Below are positions 16,315-22,950 of a stretch of DNA of 30,864 bases, one piece after another. A program made the position numbers and the translations under genes. Below the pieces are notes generated by a model. It searched no databases. It had not been told where the DNA came from and was given only the letters and a program-made list of their open reading frames with translations. Source of the stretch: DATKEH01 sp035546355 (GTDB taxonomy: Bacteria; Acidobacteriota; Thermoanaerobaculia; Multivoradales; JAIOJS01); assembly GCA_035546355.1 (NCBI GenBank), contig DATKEH010000170.1:1-30864 (forward strand), in the 5' to 3' direction. The stretch's first letter is position 1. Each line of letters opens with the position of its first letter.

Positions 16315-17556
16315 CTAGAAGTCGTTGTTGATGAAGATCGTCCGCTCGCCGATCATCGTGCTCCTGCCGAACACGTCCACGACCACCACCTGGATGTCGT
16401 TCCAGCCGTCGGGGAGCAGCAGCGTGTCGAGCAGGAAGGCGTAGCCCGAGAACGCGCTGCCCGGGTACCCGGGGTAGATCAGCGGCACTCCCGGCCGTGG
16501 GAAGCCGTAGAAGGCGGTACCCATCAGCGCCCCGTTGGCGTAGACGTCGACGCGCGACACGCCTTCGAAGTCGATGGCCCAGCCGAGGATCTGGATCGTC
16601 CCGGCGTAGATCGGACCCTTGGGCGGCACCCCGATGCGCCCCACCGACGGCTCGTTGTCGAGGAACTCGTCGCACATGAACTGGACGACGATCTGGTCGA
16701 TGTTCCTGACGTTGCCGACGATGTCGCCGGCGCGGACGGTCAGCACGTGGTGCCCCGGGACGTAGCCGAAGTCGATCAGGAAGCCGATGTCGAGGACGAA
16801 GCGGAACCCGGCGTTGGGGCTGTCCGGGAGGGTGGGGTAGAGCTGCTCCCAGCCCAGGCTCGGCAAGCCATAGCAGTCGGACAGCCCGCCCCGGGCGGGG
16901 TCGAACTCGCAGTCGACCCGGGTATTGGCCCAGATCGAGCCGTCGATCAGCAGCTCGACCCAGCCGACGCCGGAGTCGCCCGGCGGGTCGTCCTGACCCG
17001 GCGGACCGTCGTGGTGCCCCTCCTCGGCGCCAGCGTCGAGGGCGATGCCCTGGATCACCTGGAAACGCCGGAGCTCGTCGTTGAGGTCGCACGCGCCGCG
17101 CAGCACGGAGTGCTTGTTGGGGAAGGTGATCTTGCCGAAGGGCGCCAGGAGTTGGGTGGTGTTGACGAACTGCACCGCCACGTCCTGCAGCCATACCCGC
17201 TCGCCGACGTCGGAGCTCACGCGCGCGCTCACCACGTGCAACCCGTTGTTGTAGTGCGTGGTGTCGAGGAGGAACCCGAAACCCGCCGCCGCCGAATCGG
17301 GATACCCGGGGAACATCGCCCGTACCTCCGGCCGCGAGCTGCCGTAGTGGGCCCGTCCGGCGATCACGCCGTCGACGTAGATGTCGACGTGGCTGACGCC
17401 GTCGTCGTCGAGCGCCCAGCCGGTGACGCCGAGCACTCCGCTTCCCGAGTTGTTGCCGCCGGCCAGCCCGTCGAACGAGCCGAACGGCAAGGCCGCCATC
17501 GCCGGCGCCACCGCCAGCAGGGCCGCAGCCACCGTGAGCATGAGCTTCCTCGACAT
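16315..17556 (-). CDS. Secreted Ig-like repeat protein
   Basis: 413 residues. A clean signal peptide (MSRKLMLTVAAALLAVAPAMA) is followed by three related beta-rich units. Units one and three are close: GWALDDDGVSHVDIYVDG...GYPDSAAAGFGFLLDT and GWAIDFEGVSRVDVYANG...GYPGSAFSGYAFLLDT. The middle unit is more divergent (GWVELLIDGSIWANT...LPDSPNAGFRFVLDI) and carries an acidic, His/Gly/Pro-rich insertion just before it (about EEGHHDGPPGQDDPPGD). Each unit looks like an Ig-like or cadherin-like fold, consistent with a cell-surface or periplasmic protein. The reading frame is open to 17652, but the ATG at 17556 begins the signal peptide and follows GAGGAGGAG by about 7 bases. A good sigma-70 promoter lies upstream. 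The function is unknown. Confidence 0.8.
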   Translation of the reverse strand: MSRKLMLTVAAALLAVAPAMAALPFGSFDGLAGGNNSGSGVLGVTGWALDDDGVSHVDIYVDGVIAGRAHYGSSRPEVRAMFPGYPDSAAAGFGFLLDTTHYNNGLHVVSARVSSDVGERVWLQDVAVQFVNTTQLLAPFGKITFPNKHSVLRGACDLNDELRRFQVIQGIALDAGAEEGHHDGPPGQDDPPGDSGVGWVELLIDGSIWANTRVDCEFDPARGGLSDCYGLPSLGWEQLYPTLPDSPNAGFRFVLDIGFLIDFGYVPGHHVLTVRAGDIVGNVRNIDQIVVQFMCDEFLDNEPSVGRIGVPPKGPIYAGTIQILGWAIDFEGVSRVDVYANGALMGTAFYGFPRPGVPLIYPGYPGSAFSGYAFLLDTLLLPDGWNDIQVVVVDVFGRSTMIGERTIFINNDF

Positions 17557-17653
17557 CGGGATCTCCTCCTCGACGACCGCGTCTGGGTCTGCGGCGCGAC
17601 TTCGGCCGGGGCCCGCAAGCCTGCTGCAGGGGTGCGGCGTGGATTGCAGCATT

Positions 17654-17673
17654 CCTTAAAGTGACACCTTAGG
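17654..17673. promoter_or_regulatory. Operator-like imperfect palindrome near a transcript start
   Basis: An AAxGTGxCACxTT core (17658-17670) inside CCTTA...TTAGG flanks lies just downstream of the predicted start of transcription of the Ig-like gene. The position would suit a repressor site. No regulator is identified. Confidence 0.3.
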
Positions 17674-17684
17674 ATTTCGCCTGC

Positions 17685-17714
17685 ATTGTACCGATCCGGC
17701 TCGCCGCAAGTCAA
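17685..17714 (-). promoter_or_regulatory. Sigma-70 promoter for the Ig-like protein gene
   Basis: TTGACT (17714-17709) and TACAAT (17690-17685) on the minus strand, each 5/6 to consensus, are separated by 18 bp. The predicted transcript starts near 17678, giving an untranslated leader of about 120 bases before the ATG. Confidence 0.6.
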
Positions 17715-17762
17715 TGCGCTGGTTCACAGGGGTGCGAGGTCGGAGCGCCGTCCGCACCCCGC

Positions 17763-17773
17763 TACGCTATCCT
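17763..17773 (+). promoter_or_regulatory. -10-like element before the HDAC-family gene
   Basis: Overlapping hexamers TACGCT and TATCCT end 13 and 8 bases before the ATG at 17782. No Shine-Dalgarno is present, so a leaderless start is again suggested. Confidence 0.3.
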
Positions 17774-17781
17774 GCCCGCCC

Positions 17782-18774
17782 ATGATATCCCTGTTCACCG
17801 ACCCGCGCTGTCTCCAGCATCGCATCCCGCGGGGATTTCCGGAGCGGCCGGAGCGCCTGGAGCGGCTGCTCGCGGGTCTGCAGGGCGCGGGGCATACGGT
17901 GCAGCGGCCCGGCGAGCATCCCGGGGTCGGCGCGGCGGTCGAGCGCGTCCACGGAGCCCGCTACGTGCAGCGGTTCCGCCAGGCCGTGGAGCGCCGCGAG
18001 GGGCTGATCGACTCCGCCGACAACCCCTTGACTTCGAGCACCTTGGAAGCCGCGTGGGGCGCCGTCGCCGCGGCGCTGCATGCCGCCGACAGGCTCGGTC
18101 CACGGGCCGGCACGGCGGACCCGACGCGCCGGTGCTTCGTGGCGGTGCGGCCCCCCGGTCACCACGCCGAGCGGGAGATGGCGATGGGGTTTTGCTACTT
18201 CAACACCATCGCGGTGGTCGCCGAGCACCTGCGGCACGTGCACGGCTACCGCCGTCTGGCGATCTTCGACTTCGACGTCCACCACGGCAATGGCACCCAG
18301 CACCTGTTCGAGGAGGACCGCGACCTGTTCTACGTCAGCACCCATCAGTACCCCTTCTACCCCGGGACCGGTGCGGCCGACGAGCGCGGCAGAGGGCCGG
18401 GCGAGGGGGCGACTCTGAACGTGCCGCTGCCGGCCGGTACCAGCGATGCCGGCTACGCCGAGGCGCTTCAAGGAATGGTGCTGCCGGCGCTGGACGCGTT
18501 CGCCCCCGAGCTGCTGCTGCTCTCCGCTGGCTTCGACGCCTGGCGCCTCGACCCGCTGGGCGGCATGCAGGTCACCGCGGCGGGGTACCGGCAGTGGGGA
18601 GAATGGCTGCGCGCCCTCGCCGATCGCCGCTGCGGCGGAAGGGTGTTGGCGCTGCTCGAGGGGGGCTACGACCTCGACGCCCTGCCGGAGCTGGTGCTGG
18701 CCTTTCTCGAGGGCCTCGATACGGCGCCGGGGCAGGAGGCCGCGGAAGCCTCCATGGCGTCCGTGCCGCGTTGA
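17782..18774 (+). CDS. Histone deacetylase family (AcuC/HDAC-like) zinc hydrolase
   Basis: 330 residues. Bacterial members of this arginase-fold family remove acetyl groups from proteins (AcuC), polyamines or other amides; the substrate here is not determined. The active site is intact: RPPGHHAE with H127-H128, FDFDVHHGNGTQ with zinc ligands D165 and H167, SAGFDAWRLDPLGG with the third ligand D252, and LLEGGYD near the end. The N-terminus HRIPRGFPERPERLERLLAGL matches the HPExPxRL element of the family. The frame is open further upstream, but the ATG at 17782 begins the family's first strand (MISLFTDP). Its stop codon overlaps the -35 box of the following tRNA promoter. Confidence 0.92.
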   Translation: MISLFTDPRCLQHRIPRGFPERPERLERLLAGLQGAGHTVQRPGEHPGVGAAVERVHGARYVQRFRQAVERREGLIDSADNPLTSSTLEAAWGAVAAALHAADRLGPRAGTADPTRRCFVAVRPPGHHAEREMAMGFCYFNTIAVVAEHLRHVHGYRRLAIFDFDVHHGNGTQHLFEEDRDLFYVSTHQYPFYPGTGAADERGRGPGEGATLNVPLPAGTSDAGYAEALQGMVLPALDAFAPELLLLSAGFDAWRLDPLGGMQVTAAGYRQWGEWLRALADRRCGGRVLALLEGGYDLDALPELVLAFLEGLDTAPGQEAAEASMASVPR

Positions 18775-18799
18775 CATCCCCCCCGGCGTCGCTTATCAT
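18771..18799 (+). promoter_or_regulatory. Strong sigma-70 promoter for the tRNA-Val/tRNA-Asp/rpmG unit
   Basis: TTGACA (18771-18776, perfect) and TATCAT (18794-18799, 5/6) with 17-bp spacing. The predicted start is about 10 bases before tRNA-Val. The -35 box overlaps the stop codon of the preceding gene. Confidence 0.75.
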
Positions 18800-18816
18800 T
18801 CGCCTCCTCGAGCGTG

Positions 18817-18891
18817 GGGGGGTTAGCTCAGTGGTAGAGCACCTGCCTTACACGCAGGGGGTCGCGGGTTCAAATCCCTCACCTCCCACCA
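18817..18891 (+). tRNA. tRNA-Val (anticodon TAC)
   Basis: A complete cloverleaf. The acceptor GGGGGGT pairs with ACCTCCC (one G-T pair). The anticodon stem CCTGC/GCAGG encloses CTTACAC, and the T-loop is TTCAAAT. Discriminator A and an encoded CCA are present. The T-stem GCGGG/CCCTC has a C-T mismatch at its second pair. Confidence 0.95.
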
Positions 18892-18922
18892 GGCTCCACG
18901 CTGGCGTCGAGAGCGGAATCCA

Positions 18923-18999
<77 letters not shown>

Positions 19000-19028
19000 T
19001 CCCGAATCCGTCCCGAGAGGTTCGAGCG

Positions 19029-19184
19029 ATGCGCGACAAGATCAAGCTGGTGTCTTCAGCGGGCACCGGGTACTTCTACACCACCACCAAGAACAAGCGC
19101 ACGACCACCGAAAAGCTGCGCCTGAAGAAGTACGACCCGAAGGTGCGCAAGCACGTCGAGTTCGTCGAAGAGAAGCTGCGGTAG
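19029..19184 (+). CDS. rpmG: 50S ribosomal protein L33
   Basis: 51 residues starting MRDKIKLVSSAGTGYFYTTT and ending VRKHVEFVEEKLR. This matches bacterial bL33, a small basic protein of the large subunit near the E site. It is the cysteine-free (C-minus) form, so it does not bind zinc; such forms remain functional under zinc limitation. The ATG follows GAGAGG by about 9 bases. It lies 29 bases after tRNA-Asp and is likely on the same transcript, a common tRNA-ribosomal-protein arrangement. Confidence 0.95.
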   Translation: MRDKIKLVSSAGTGYFYTTTKNKRTTTEKLRLKKYDPKVRKHVEFVEEKLR

Positions 19185-19295
19185 GTACCTAGCAGCCGTC
19201 GGCGCGCCGGTTGCGGCCTGCGGTCGTGCCGTGGTAGCGTCACAGCCTCCCCTGCCGTCGGGCGCATCCCGCGCCGTGTCCCCCCGTGACTCCGC

Positions 19296-19322
19296 TTCCG
19301 CTCCCACTTCCGTGGAGCGGAA
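19296..19322 (+). promoter_or_regulatory. Hairpin covering the Shine-Dalgarno of the sigma-factor gene
   Basis: The arm TTCCGCTCCCAC (19296-19307) pairs with GTGGAGCGGAA (19312-19322) around a TTCC loop, giving 11 base pairs with one bulged C. The 3' arm contains the GGAGCGGA that serves as ribosome-binding site for the ATG at 19326. Folding would hide it. Confidence 0.5.
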
Positions 19323-19325
19323 CCG

Positions 19326-19979
19326 ATGCCCCATGCCGAAGTCTCGACCCCCCTTGCCGACGAGCCCGGAACCCAACCCCTCGCCGGCCTCATGTCCTGG
19401 GACCACCTGGTCCACGACCACGGGCGGCACCTCACCGGCGCCGTGGCTCGCGCCATGCGCCAGTGCGGCTGGCCGCCGCAGCGCGATGACGTCGACGAGC
19501 TGGTGCAGGAGACCTACTGCCGCCTGCTCGCCTCCCCGGAGGGTCGGGCCGGCGGCCTGCGCCGCCGCGAGCCGGCCCAGCTGCGCGCCTACCTCAACCG
19601 CGTAGCCGCCAGTGTGGTGACCGACCACCTGCGGTCTCGCCTCGCCGTCAAGCGGGGGGCCGGGAGGGTGGTCTCGGCGCAGTCGCTGGCCCGTCCAGTG
19701 CTCGAGCAACGCGCCGACGGTTCGCCGACGGCGGAGGAGTCGCTGCTGCGGCAGGCGGGGCGACGCGCCCTGCTGGAGCGGCTGCGCGGCCGCCTGCGAG
19801 GCCGCCGCGCCGGACGCGACCTGCGGGTCCTCGAGCTCGCCGTGGTCGAGGAGCTCACCGCGGCCGAGATCTGCGAGCGGCTCGGAGGCGCGCTGGCTCC
19901 GACGACCATCCCGACGCTGCTCCACCGCTTGCGCCAGGAGCTCGCCGTCGGCGGCAGCTGCGGTGTCGTGTGCTGGTAA
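19326..19979 (+). CDS. ECF-like RNA polymerase sigma factor
   Basis: 217 residues. The sigma region 2 pattern is visible at about 25-100: DHLVHDHGRHLTGAV, DDVDELVQETYCRLL and LRAYLNRVAASVVTDHLRSR, which correspond to the core-binding and -10 recognition helices. Region 4 is weaker, at about 150-208 (RVLELAVVEELTAAEICERLGG then IPTLLHRLRQEL), where an HTH is expected. The protein ends with a short Cys-containing tail (SCGVVCW). No anti-sigma factor gene is adjacent, which is unusual for ECF sigmas, so control may be post-transcriptional: the ribosome-binding site lies in a stable hairpin. The ATG at 19326 is chosen for its GGAGCGG; an internal ATG at 19392 (MSWDHLVHDH) is possible. sodA follows about 80 bases downstream after a strong hairpin. 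Confidence 0.75.
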   Translation: MPHAEVSTPLADEPGTQPLAGLMSWDHLVHDHGRHLTGAVARAMRQCGWPPQRDDVDELVQETYCRLLASPEGRAGGLRRREPAQLRAYLNRVAASVVTDHLRSRLAVKRGAGRVVSAQSLARPVLEQRADGSPTAEESLLRQAGRRALLERLRGRLRGRRAGRDLRVLELAVVEELTAAEICERLGGALAPTTIPTLLHRLRQELAVGGSCGVVCW

Positions 19980-19984
19980 TGTAC

Positions 19985-20011
19985 GGGGGCGGGGCCGGCG
20001 GCCCCGCCCCC
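19985..20011 (+). terminator. GC-only hairpin between the sigma gene and sodA
   Basis: GGGGGCGGGGCC and GGCCCCGCCCCC form a perfect 12-bp stem around GGC, starting 5 bases after the TAA stop. No T-tract follows. It shares the GGGGCGGGGCC half with the palindrome at 7810-7827. Confidence 0.45.
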
Positions 20012-20060
20012 GGTCCTCGCGGCCGGGTCCTGCGATCCAACCGCCGAGGAGGAAGGACCC

Positions 20061-20666
20061 ATGCATCGACTCCCCGATCTGGCGTACTCGTTCGACGCCC
20101 TCGAGCCCCACATCGACGCGCGCACCATGGAGATCCACCATGGCAAGCACCACGGCGCCTACGTCAGCAAGCTGAACGCGGCGCTGGAGGGGCACCAGGA
20201 GCTCCAGGAGAAGAGCATCGAGGATCTGCTGCGCGGCATCGACCGGGTGCCGGAGTCGATTCGCACGGCGGTGCGCAACAACGGCGGCGGTCACGCCAAC
20301 CATTCGCTGTTCTGGCGTTGGATGGGGCCGCAGGGCGGCGGCGCGCCGAGCGGCAGCCTGGGCGACGCGCTGACCAGCGCCTTCGGCAGCTTCGAGTCTT
20401 TCAAGGAGAAGCTCGCCGATGCCGCCACCGGCCGCTTCGGCTCCGGCTGGGCGTGGCTGGTGCTCGCCGACGGCCGGCTCGACGTCTACTCGACCGCCAA
20501 CCAGGACAGCCCCTACATGGAGGGGAAGATACCGGTTCTCGGCCTCGACGTATGGGAGCACGCCTACTACCTCACGTACCAGAACCGGCGCCCCGACTAC
20601 GTCGACGCCTGGTGGCAGACGGTCGACTGGAACGCCGTCGGCGAGCGGTTCGAGGAGGTGCGCTGA
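20061..20666 (+). CDS. sodA: Superoxide dismutase, manganese type
   Basis: 201 residues. It converts superoxide to oxygen and hydrogen peroxide. The four metal ligands sit at the same places as in E. coli SodA: H26 in EIHHGKHH, H81 in NNGGGHANHSLFW, and D163 and H167 in LDVWEHAYY. The GSGWAWLV and STANQDSP segments, with the active-site Gln in the second half, are the Mn-type pattern rather than the iron-type one. No signal peptide, so cytoplasmic. The ATG at 20061 follows a strong AGGAGGAAGG. Its 3' end contains GAGGAGG and overlaps a probable CTG start of the next gene by four bases (CTGA). Confidence 0.96.
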   Translation: MHRLPDLAYSFDALEPHIDARTMEIHHGKHHGAYVSKLNAALEGHQELQEKSIEDLLRGIDRVPESIRTAVRNNGGGHANHSLFWRWMGPQGGGAPSGSLGDALTSAFGSFESFKEKLADAATGRFGSGWAWLVLADGRLDVYSTANQDSPYMEGKIPVLGLDVWEHAYYLTYQNRRPDYVDAWWQTVDWNAVGERFEEVR

Positions 20667-20896
20667 GCCCTCTCGCGCCACGCGACCAGCGGGGCGGCCG
20701 GGCACGCCCCGGACATAGCGGCCCGGCCCGCTGCATCGGCTGCCAGCGCAGCCGCAGCGAGACGCGCCTCGAGAAGTGCGTCGTCTGCCACCAGTACTTC
20801 TGCCGCGTCTGCGCCCACCGTCAGCATGGCAAGAGCTTCTGCGGCCGCCAGTGCGCCGAGGTGTTCTTCTTCGGCGACGAGAGCGAGGACTGGTGA
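20663..20896 (+). CDS. Small cysteine-rich, probably zinc-binding protein
   Basis: 77 residues if started at CTG. The protein has eight cysteines and several histidines in a compact pattern: C24xxC27, C39xxC42, C47xxC50, H52, H55, C60xxxC64. It ends in the acidic FFFGDESEDW. This could build two zinc sites in a cross-brace or tandem zinc-ribbon fold. The frame has no ATG or TTG. The CTG at 20663 overlaps the sodA stop as CTGA and sits 4 bases after AGGAGG, so it is preferred; an in-frame GTG at 20612 lies inside sodA and lacks an obvious ribosome-binding site. Coupling to sodA hints at a role in metal or oxidative-stress handling (inference). The family is not recognised. Confidence 0.6.
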   Translation: MSPLAPRDQRGGRARPGHSGPARCIGCQRSRSETRLEKCVVCHQYFCRVCAHRQHGKSFCGRQCAEVFFFGDESEDW

Positions 20897-20906
20897 GAGC
20901 TCGTGC

Positions 20907-20912
20907 TATCTT
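20907..20912 (+). promoter_or_regulatory. -10-like element before tRNA-Met
   Basis: TATCTT lies 10 bases before the tRNA 5' end. No clear -35 is visible, so the tRNA may also be read from upstream. Confidence 0.3.
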
Positions 20913-20922
20913 TGGCGGTCGC

Positions 20923-20999
20923 GGCGGTGTAGCTCAGCTGGTTAGAGCGAGCGGCTCATAACCGCTAGGTCATGGGTTCGAGTCCCGTCACCGCCACCA
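20923..20999 (+). tRNA. tRNA with anticodon CAT (probably elongator Met)
   Basis: Acceptor GGCGGTG pairs fully with CACCGCC. Anticodon stem AGCGG/CCGCT encloses CTCATAA. T-stem ATGGG/CCCGT with loop TTCGAGT; discriminator A and encoded CCA. A G1-C72 pair rules out initiator Met. The acceptor resembles elongator tRNA-Met, but tRNA-Ile2 (CAT, the substrate of TilS) cannot be fully excluded by eye. The 3' half contains the only ATG of the following tilS frame. Confidence 0.93.
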
Positions 21000-22387
21000 C
21001 CCCTCCTCCCCCCACGCTGCTGGCGACCCTCGAGTCGTTCTTCGCGCGGGAGGCGCCGGCCGGCCCCGGCGACCTCCTCCTGGTGGCGTTCTCGGGAGGC
21101 CCCGACTCCTGCGCCCTGCTGCACGGCCTCGCCGCCCTGGCGCCGCGCCACGGTTGGCGACTCCACGCCGCGCACCTCGATCACGCCGGCGATGCGGGGT
21201 CGGCGCGGCGCGCGGCGTCGGCGGCGGCGCTGGCCTCGTCGCTCGGCGTGCCCTGCACCAGGGAGCGGCTCGCCGAGCGGCCCCCCGCCGGAGCTTCCCA
21301 CGAGGCGTGGGCCCGGGAGCGGCGCTACGCATTCCTCGCCCGCCTCGCCGACGACCTCGCGGCGCGCTGGGTGGTCGTGGCGCACCACCGGGACGACCAG
21401 GTCGAGACCGTCGCCCTGCGCCTGCTGCTCGGCTCCGGGATCGGCGGGCTGGGCGGCATTCCGTCGCGGCGCGGGCGGGTGGTCCGCCCGCTGTTGCGGT
21501 GGCGGCGCCAGGAGCTGCGGGCGGCGCTCGCAGGCAGCGGGTTGGTGCCGCTCGACGACCCCACCAACGGGGACCTGACGATGGCCCGCAACCGGGTGAG
21601 ACACCAGCTTCTCCCCTCCCTCGGGGCCGACGCCGTGGCGGCGCTGGAGAGGGTCGGCCGGGCGGCGGCGGCGGCCACGGCCCGGCTGCATGCCCGGCTC
21701 GCCGCCCATCTCGGGCCCGCTCTGGAAGCCGACCCGCCGGGGCTGCCCCTGGACCGCCTGCGCGCCGTGCCCGCGGGCCTCCTGCCGTGGGCGCTGGCGC
21801 TGCTCCACCGGCGCGCCCGCCGCCCGTATCCGCCCCCCGCCACGGCGGTGAGCGAGCTGGCCCGCCAGCTGGCGGCCGCAAGGCGCATCGGTGCGGCGTG
21901 CGGCGGCGGCTGGCGCTGGGTGCTCGACGGCAGCCTGCTGCGGCTGCAGCCGCCGGCGGTCGCCCCTCGGCCTTTCGCATATACTCTCGCCGTGCCGGGG
22001 AGGGGAGAGATCGCGGAGGCGGGCCTCGCTCTGCGACTCAGCCGGCAACCCGCGGCCGCCTGGATGCGCCACGGGTCGGCGACGTGGGTCGCCTTGTCCC
22101 TGCCGCTGGCGCCCGGCGACCGGGTGGTGGTGCGCAGCCGGCTCCCCGGAGACCGGCTGCGACCGCTGGGGCGCTCCCGCCCGCGCCGACTCAAGGAGGT
22201 GCTGATCGACCGCAAGGTACCCCGGGCCGCCCGCGACCGCCTGCCGCTGCTGTGCGTCGGCGATCAGATCGCCTGGGTGCCGGGAGTCACGGTTCACGAG
22301 CCGTTCCGCCTCCACGACGGCGCGGCAACCGCCTGGGTGGCCGAGCTGACCCCACTCGCGGCACCCTCGTCCGAGGCCGGGCGGTAG
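20972..22387 (+). CDS. tilS: tRNA(Ile)-lysidine synthetase
   Basis: Up to 471 residues. TilS attaches lysine to C34 of tRNA-Ile2(CAU), changing both its codon reading and its charging. The PP-loop ATP site SGGPDS (41-46) is followed by HLDHAG, VVVAHHRDDQVETVALRLLLGSG, and the DPTNGDLTMARNRVRHQLLPSL segment typical of TilS. The C-terminal domain has RLPGDRLRPLG, RRLKEVLIDRKVPRAARDRLPLL and GDQIAWVPG. The only ATG in frame before the PP-loop is at 20972, inside the tRNA gene, and it would add 9-15 residues (SSPVTATTPPPP) beyond the expected start. CTG codons at 21017 and 21020 are alternatives. The hpt-like gene starts 8 bases downstream. Confidence 0.93.
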   Translation: MGSSPVTATTPPPPTLLATLESFFAREAPAGPGDLLLVAFSGGPDSCALLHGLAALAPRHGWRLHAAHLDHAGDAGSARRAASAAALASSLGVPCTRERLAERPPAGASHEAWARERRYAFLARLADDLAARWVVVAHHRDDQVETVALRLLLGSGIGGLGGIPSRRGRVVRPLLRWRRQELRAALAGSGLVPLDDPTNGDLTMARNRVRHQLLPSLGADAVAALERVGRAAAAATARLHARLAAHLGPALEADPPGLPLDRLRAVPAGLLPWALALLHRRARRPYPPPATAVSELARQLAAARRIGAACGGGWRWVLDGSLLRLQPPAVAPRPFAYTLAVPGRGEIAEAGLALRLSRQPAAAWMRHGSATWVALSLPLAPGDRVVVRSRLPGDRLRPLGRSRPRRLKEVLIDRKVPRAARDRLPLLCVGDQIAWVPGVTVHEPFRLHDGAATAWVAELTPLAAPSSEAGR

Positions 22388-22395
22388 GAGACGCC

Positions 22396-22950
22396 ATGCA
22401 CGCAAACATCAAGCCCCTGTTCGACGCGCGGGCCATCCACGCCAGGGTCCAGGCGCTGGGGCAGCGGCTGCAGCGGGAGGTCGCGCACGAGGACCCGCTG
22501 ATCCTCTCCCTGCTGGGCGGATCGGTGATCTTCCTCGCCGACCTGGTGCGCTCCATCTCGACGTCGCTGCGCTACGAGTTCGTGGACGTCGAGACCCACG
22601 CCCAACAGGGGGGCGAGGCGGTCCAGGACTTCCAGTACCCGATCCCCATCGACATCCGCGGACAGAGCCTGCTGGTGCTCAAGGACGTGGTCAGCACGGC
22701 GATCGTCGAGACCTACCTGGCCACCCAGCTGCTGCAGCGCGGCGCCCGCAAGGTGCGCTTCGCCGCCCTCGTCGACCTGCCCAAGGAGCGCAAGACGCAC
22801 TGCCAGATCGACTACAGCGTGTTCACCACCGAGCGCGCCGGGCGCCTGGTGGGGTACGGTATGAAGGTGAACGGGCGCAACGGCAACCTTCCCTACATCG
22901 GCTACCTCGAGGAGGAGGCGCCGGAATCGTCGGCTCGCGAACGCGGTTAG
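22396..22950 (+). CDS. Hypoxanthine phosphoribosyltransferase homologue with degenerate active site
   Basis: 184 residues; fold landmarks match HPRT: LSLLGGSVIFLADLVR, the segment through DIRGQSLLVL, and VGYGM...NLPYIGYLEE at the purine-binding end. The enzyme family joins hypoxanthine or guanine to PRPP. The PRPP loop, normally VEDI(I/V)DTG(K/L)T, reads LKDVVSTAIVE (95-105): the first Glu is K96, the general-base Asp is S100 and the Gly is A102. The usual metal-binding Asp of VGYGLDYN is also replaced (VGYGMKVN), and the flexible-loop Ser-Tyr is absent. Catalysis is therefore doubtful. The ATG follows TAGGAG by 6 bases. Its place between tilS and ftsH matches Firmicutes, where HprT and TilS are reported to act together on ftsH expression. 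Confidence 0.85.
   Translation: MHANIKPLFDARAIHARVQALGQRLQREVAHEDPLILSLLGGSVIFLADLVRSISTSLRYEFVDVETHAQQGGEAVQDFQYPIPIDIRGQSLLVLKDVVSTAIVETYLATQLLQRGARKVRFAALVDLPKERKTHCQIDYSVFTTERAGRLVGYGMKVNGRNGNLPYIGYLEEEAPESSARERG

Noticed and set aside
20923..20999. Reading the CAT tRNA as initiator tRNA
   Set aside because: Its first pair is G-C; bacterial initiator tRNA has an unpaired first position (C1xA72).
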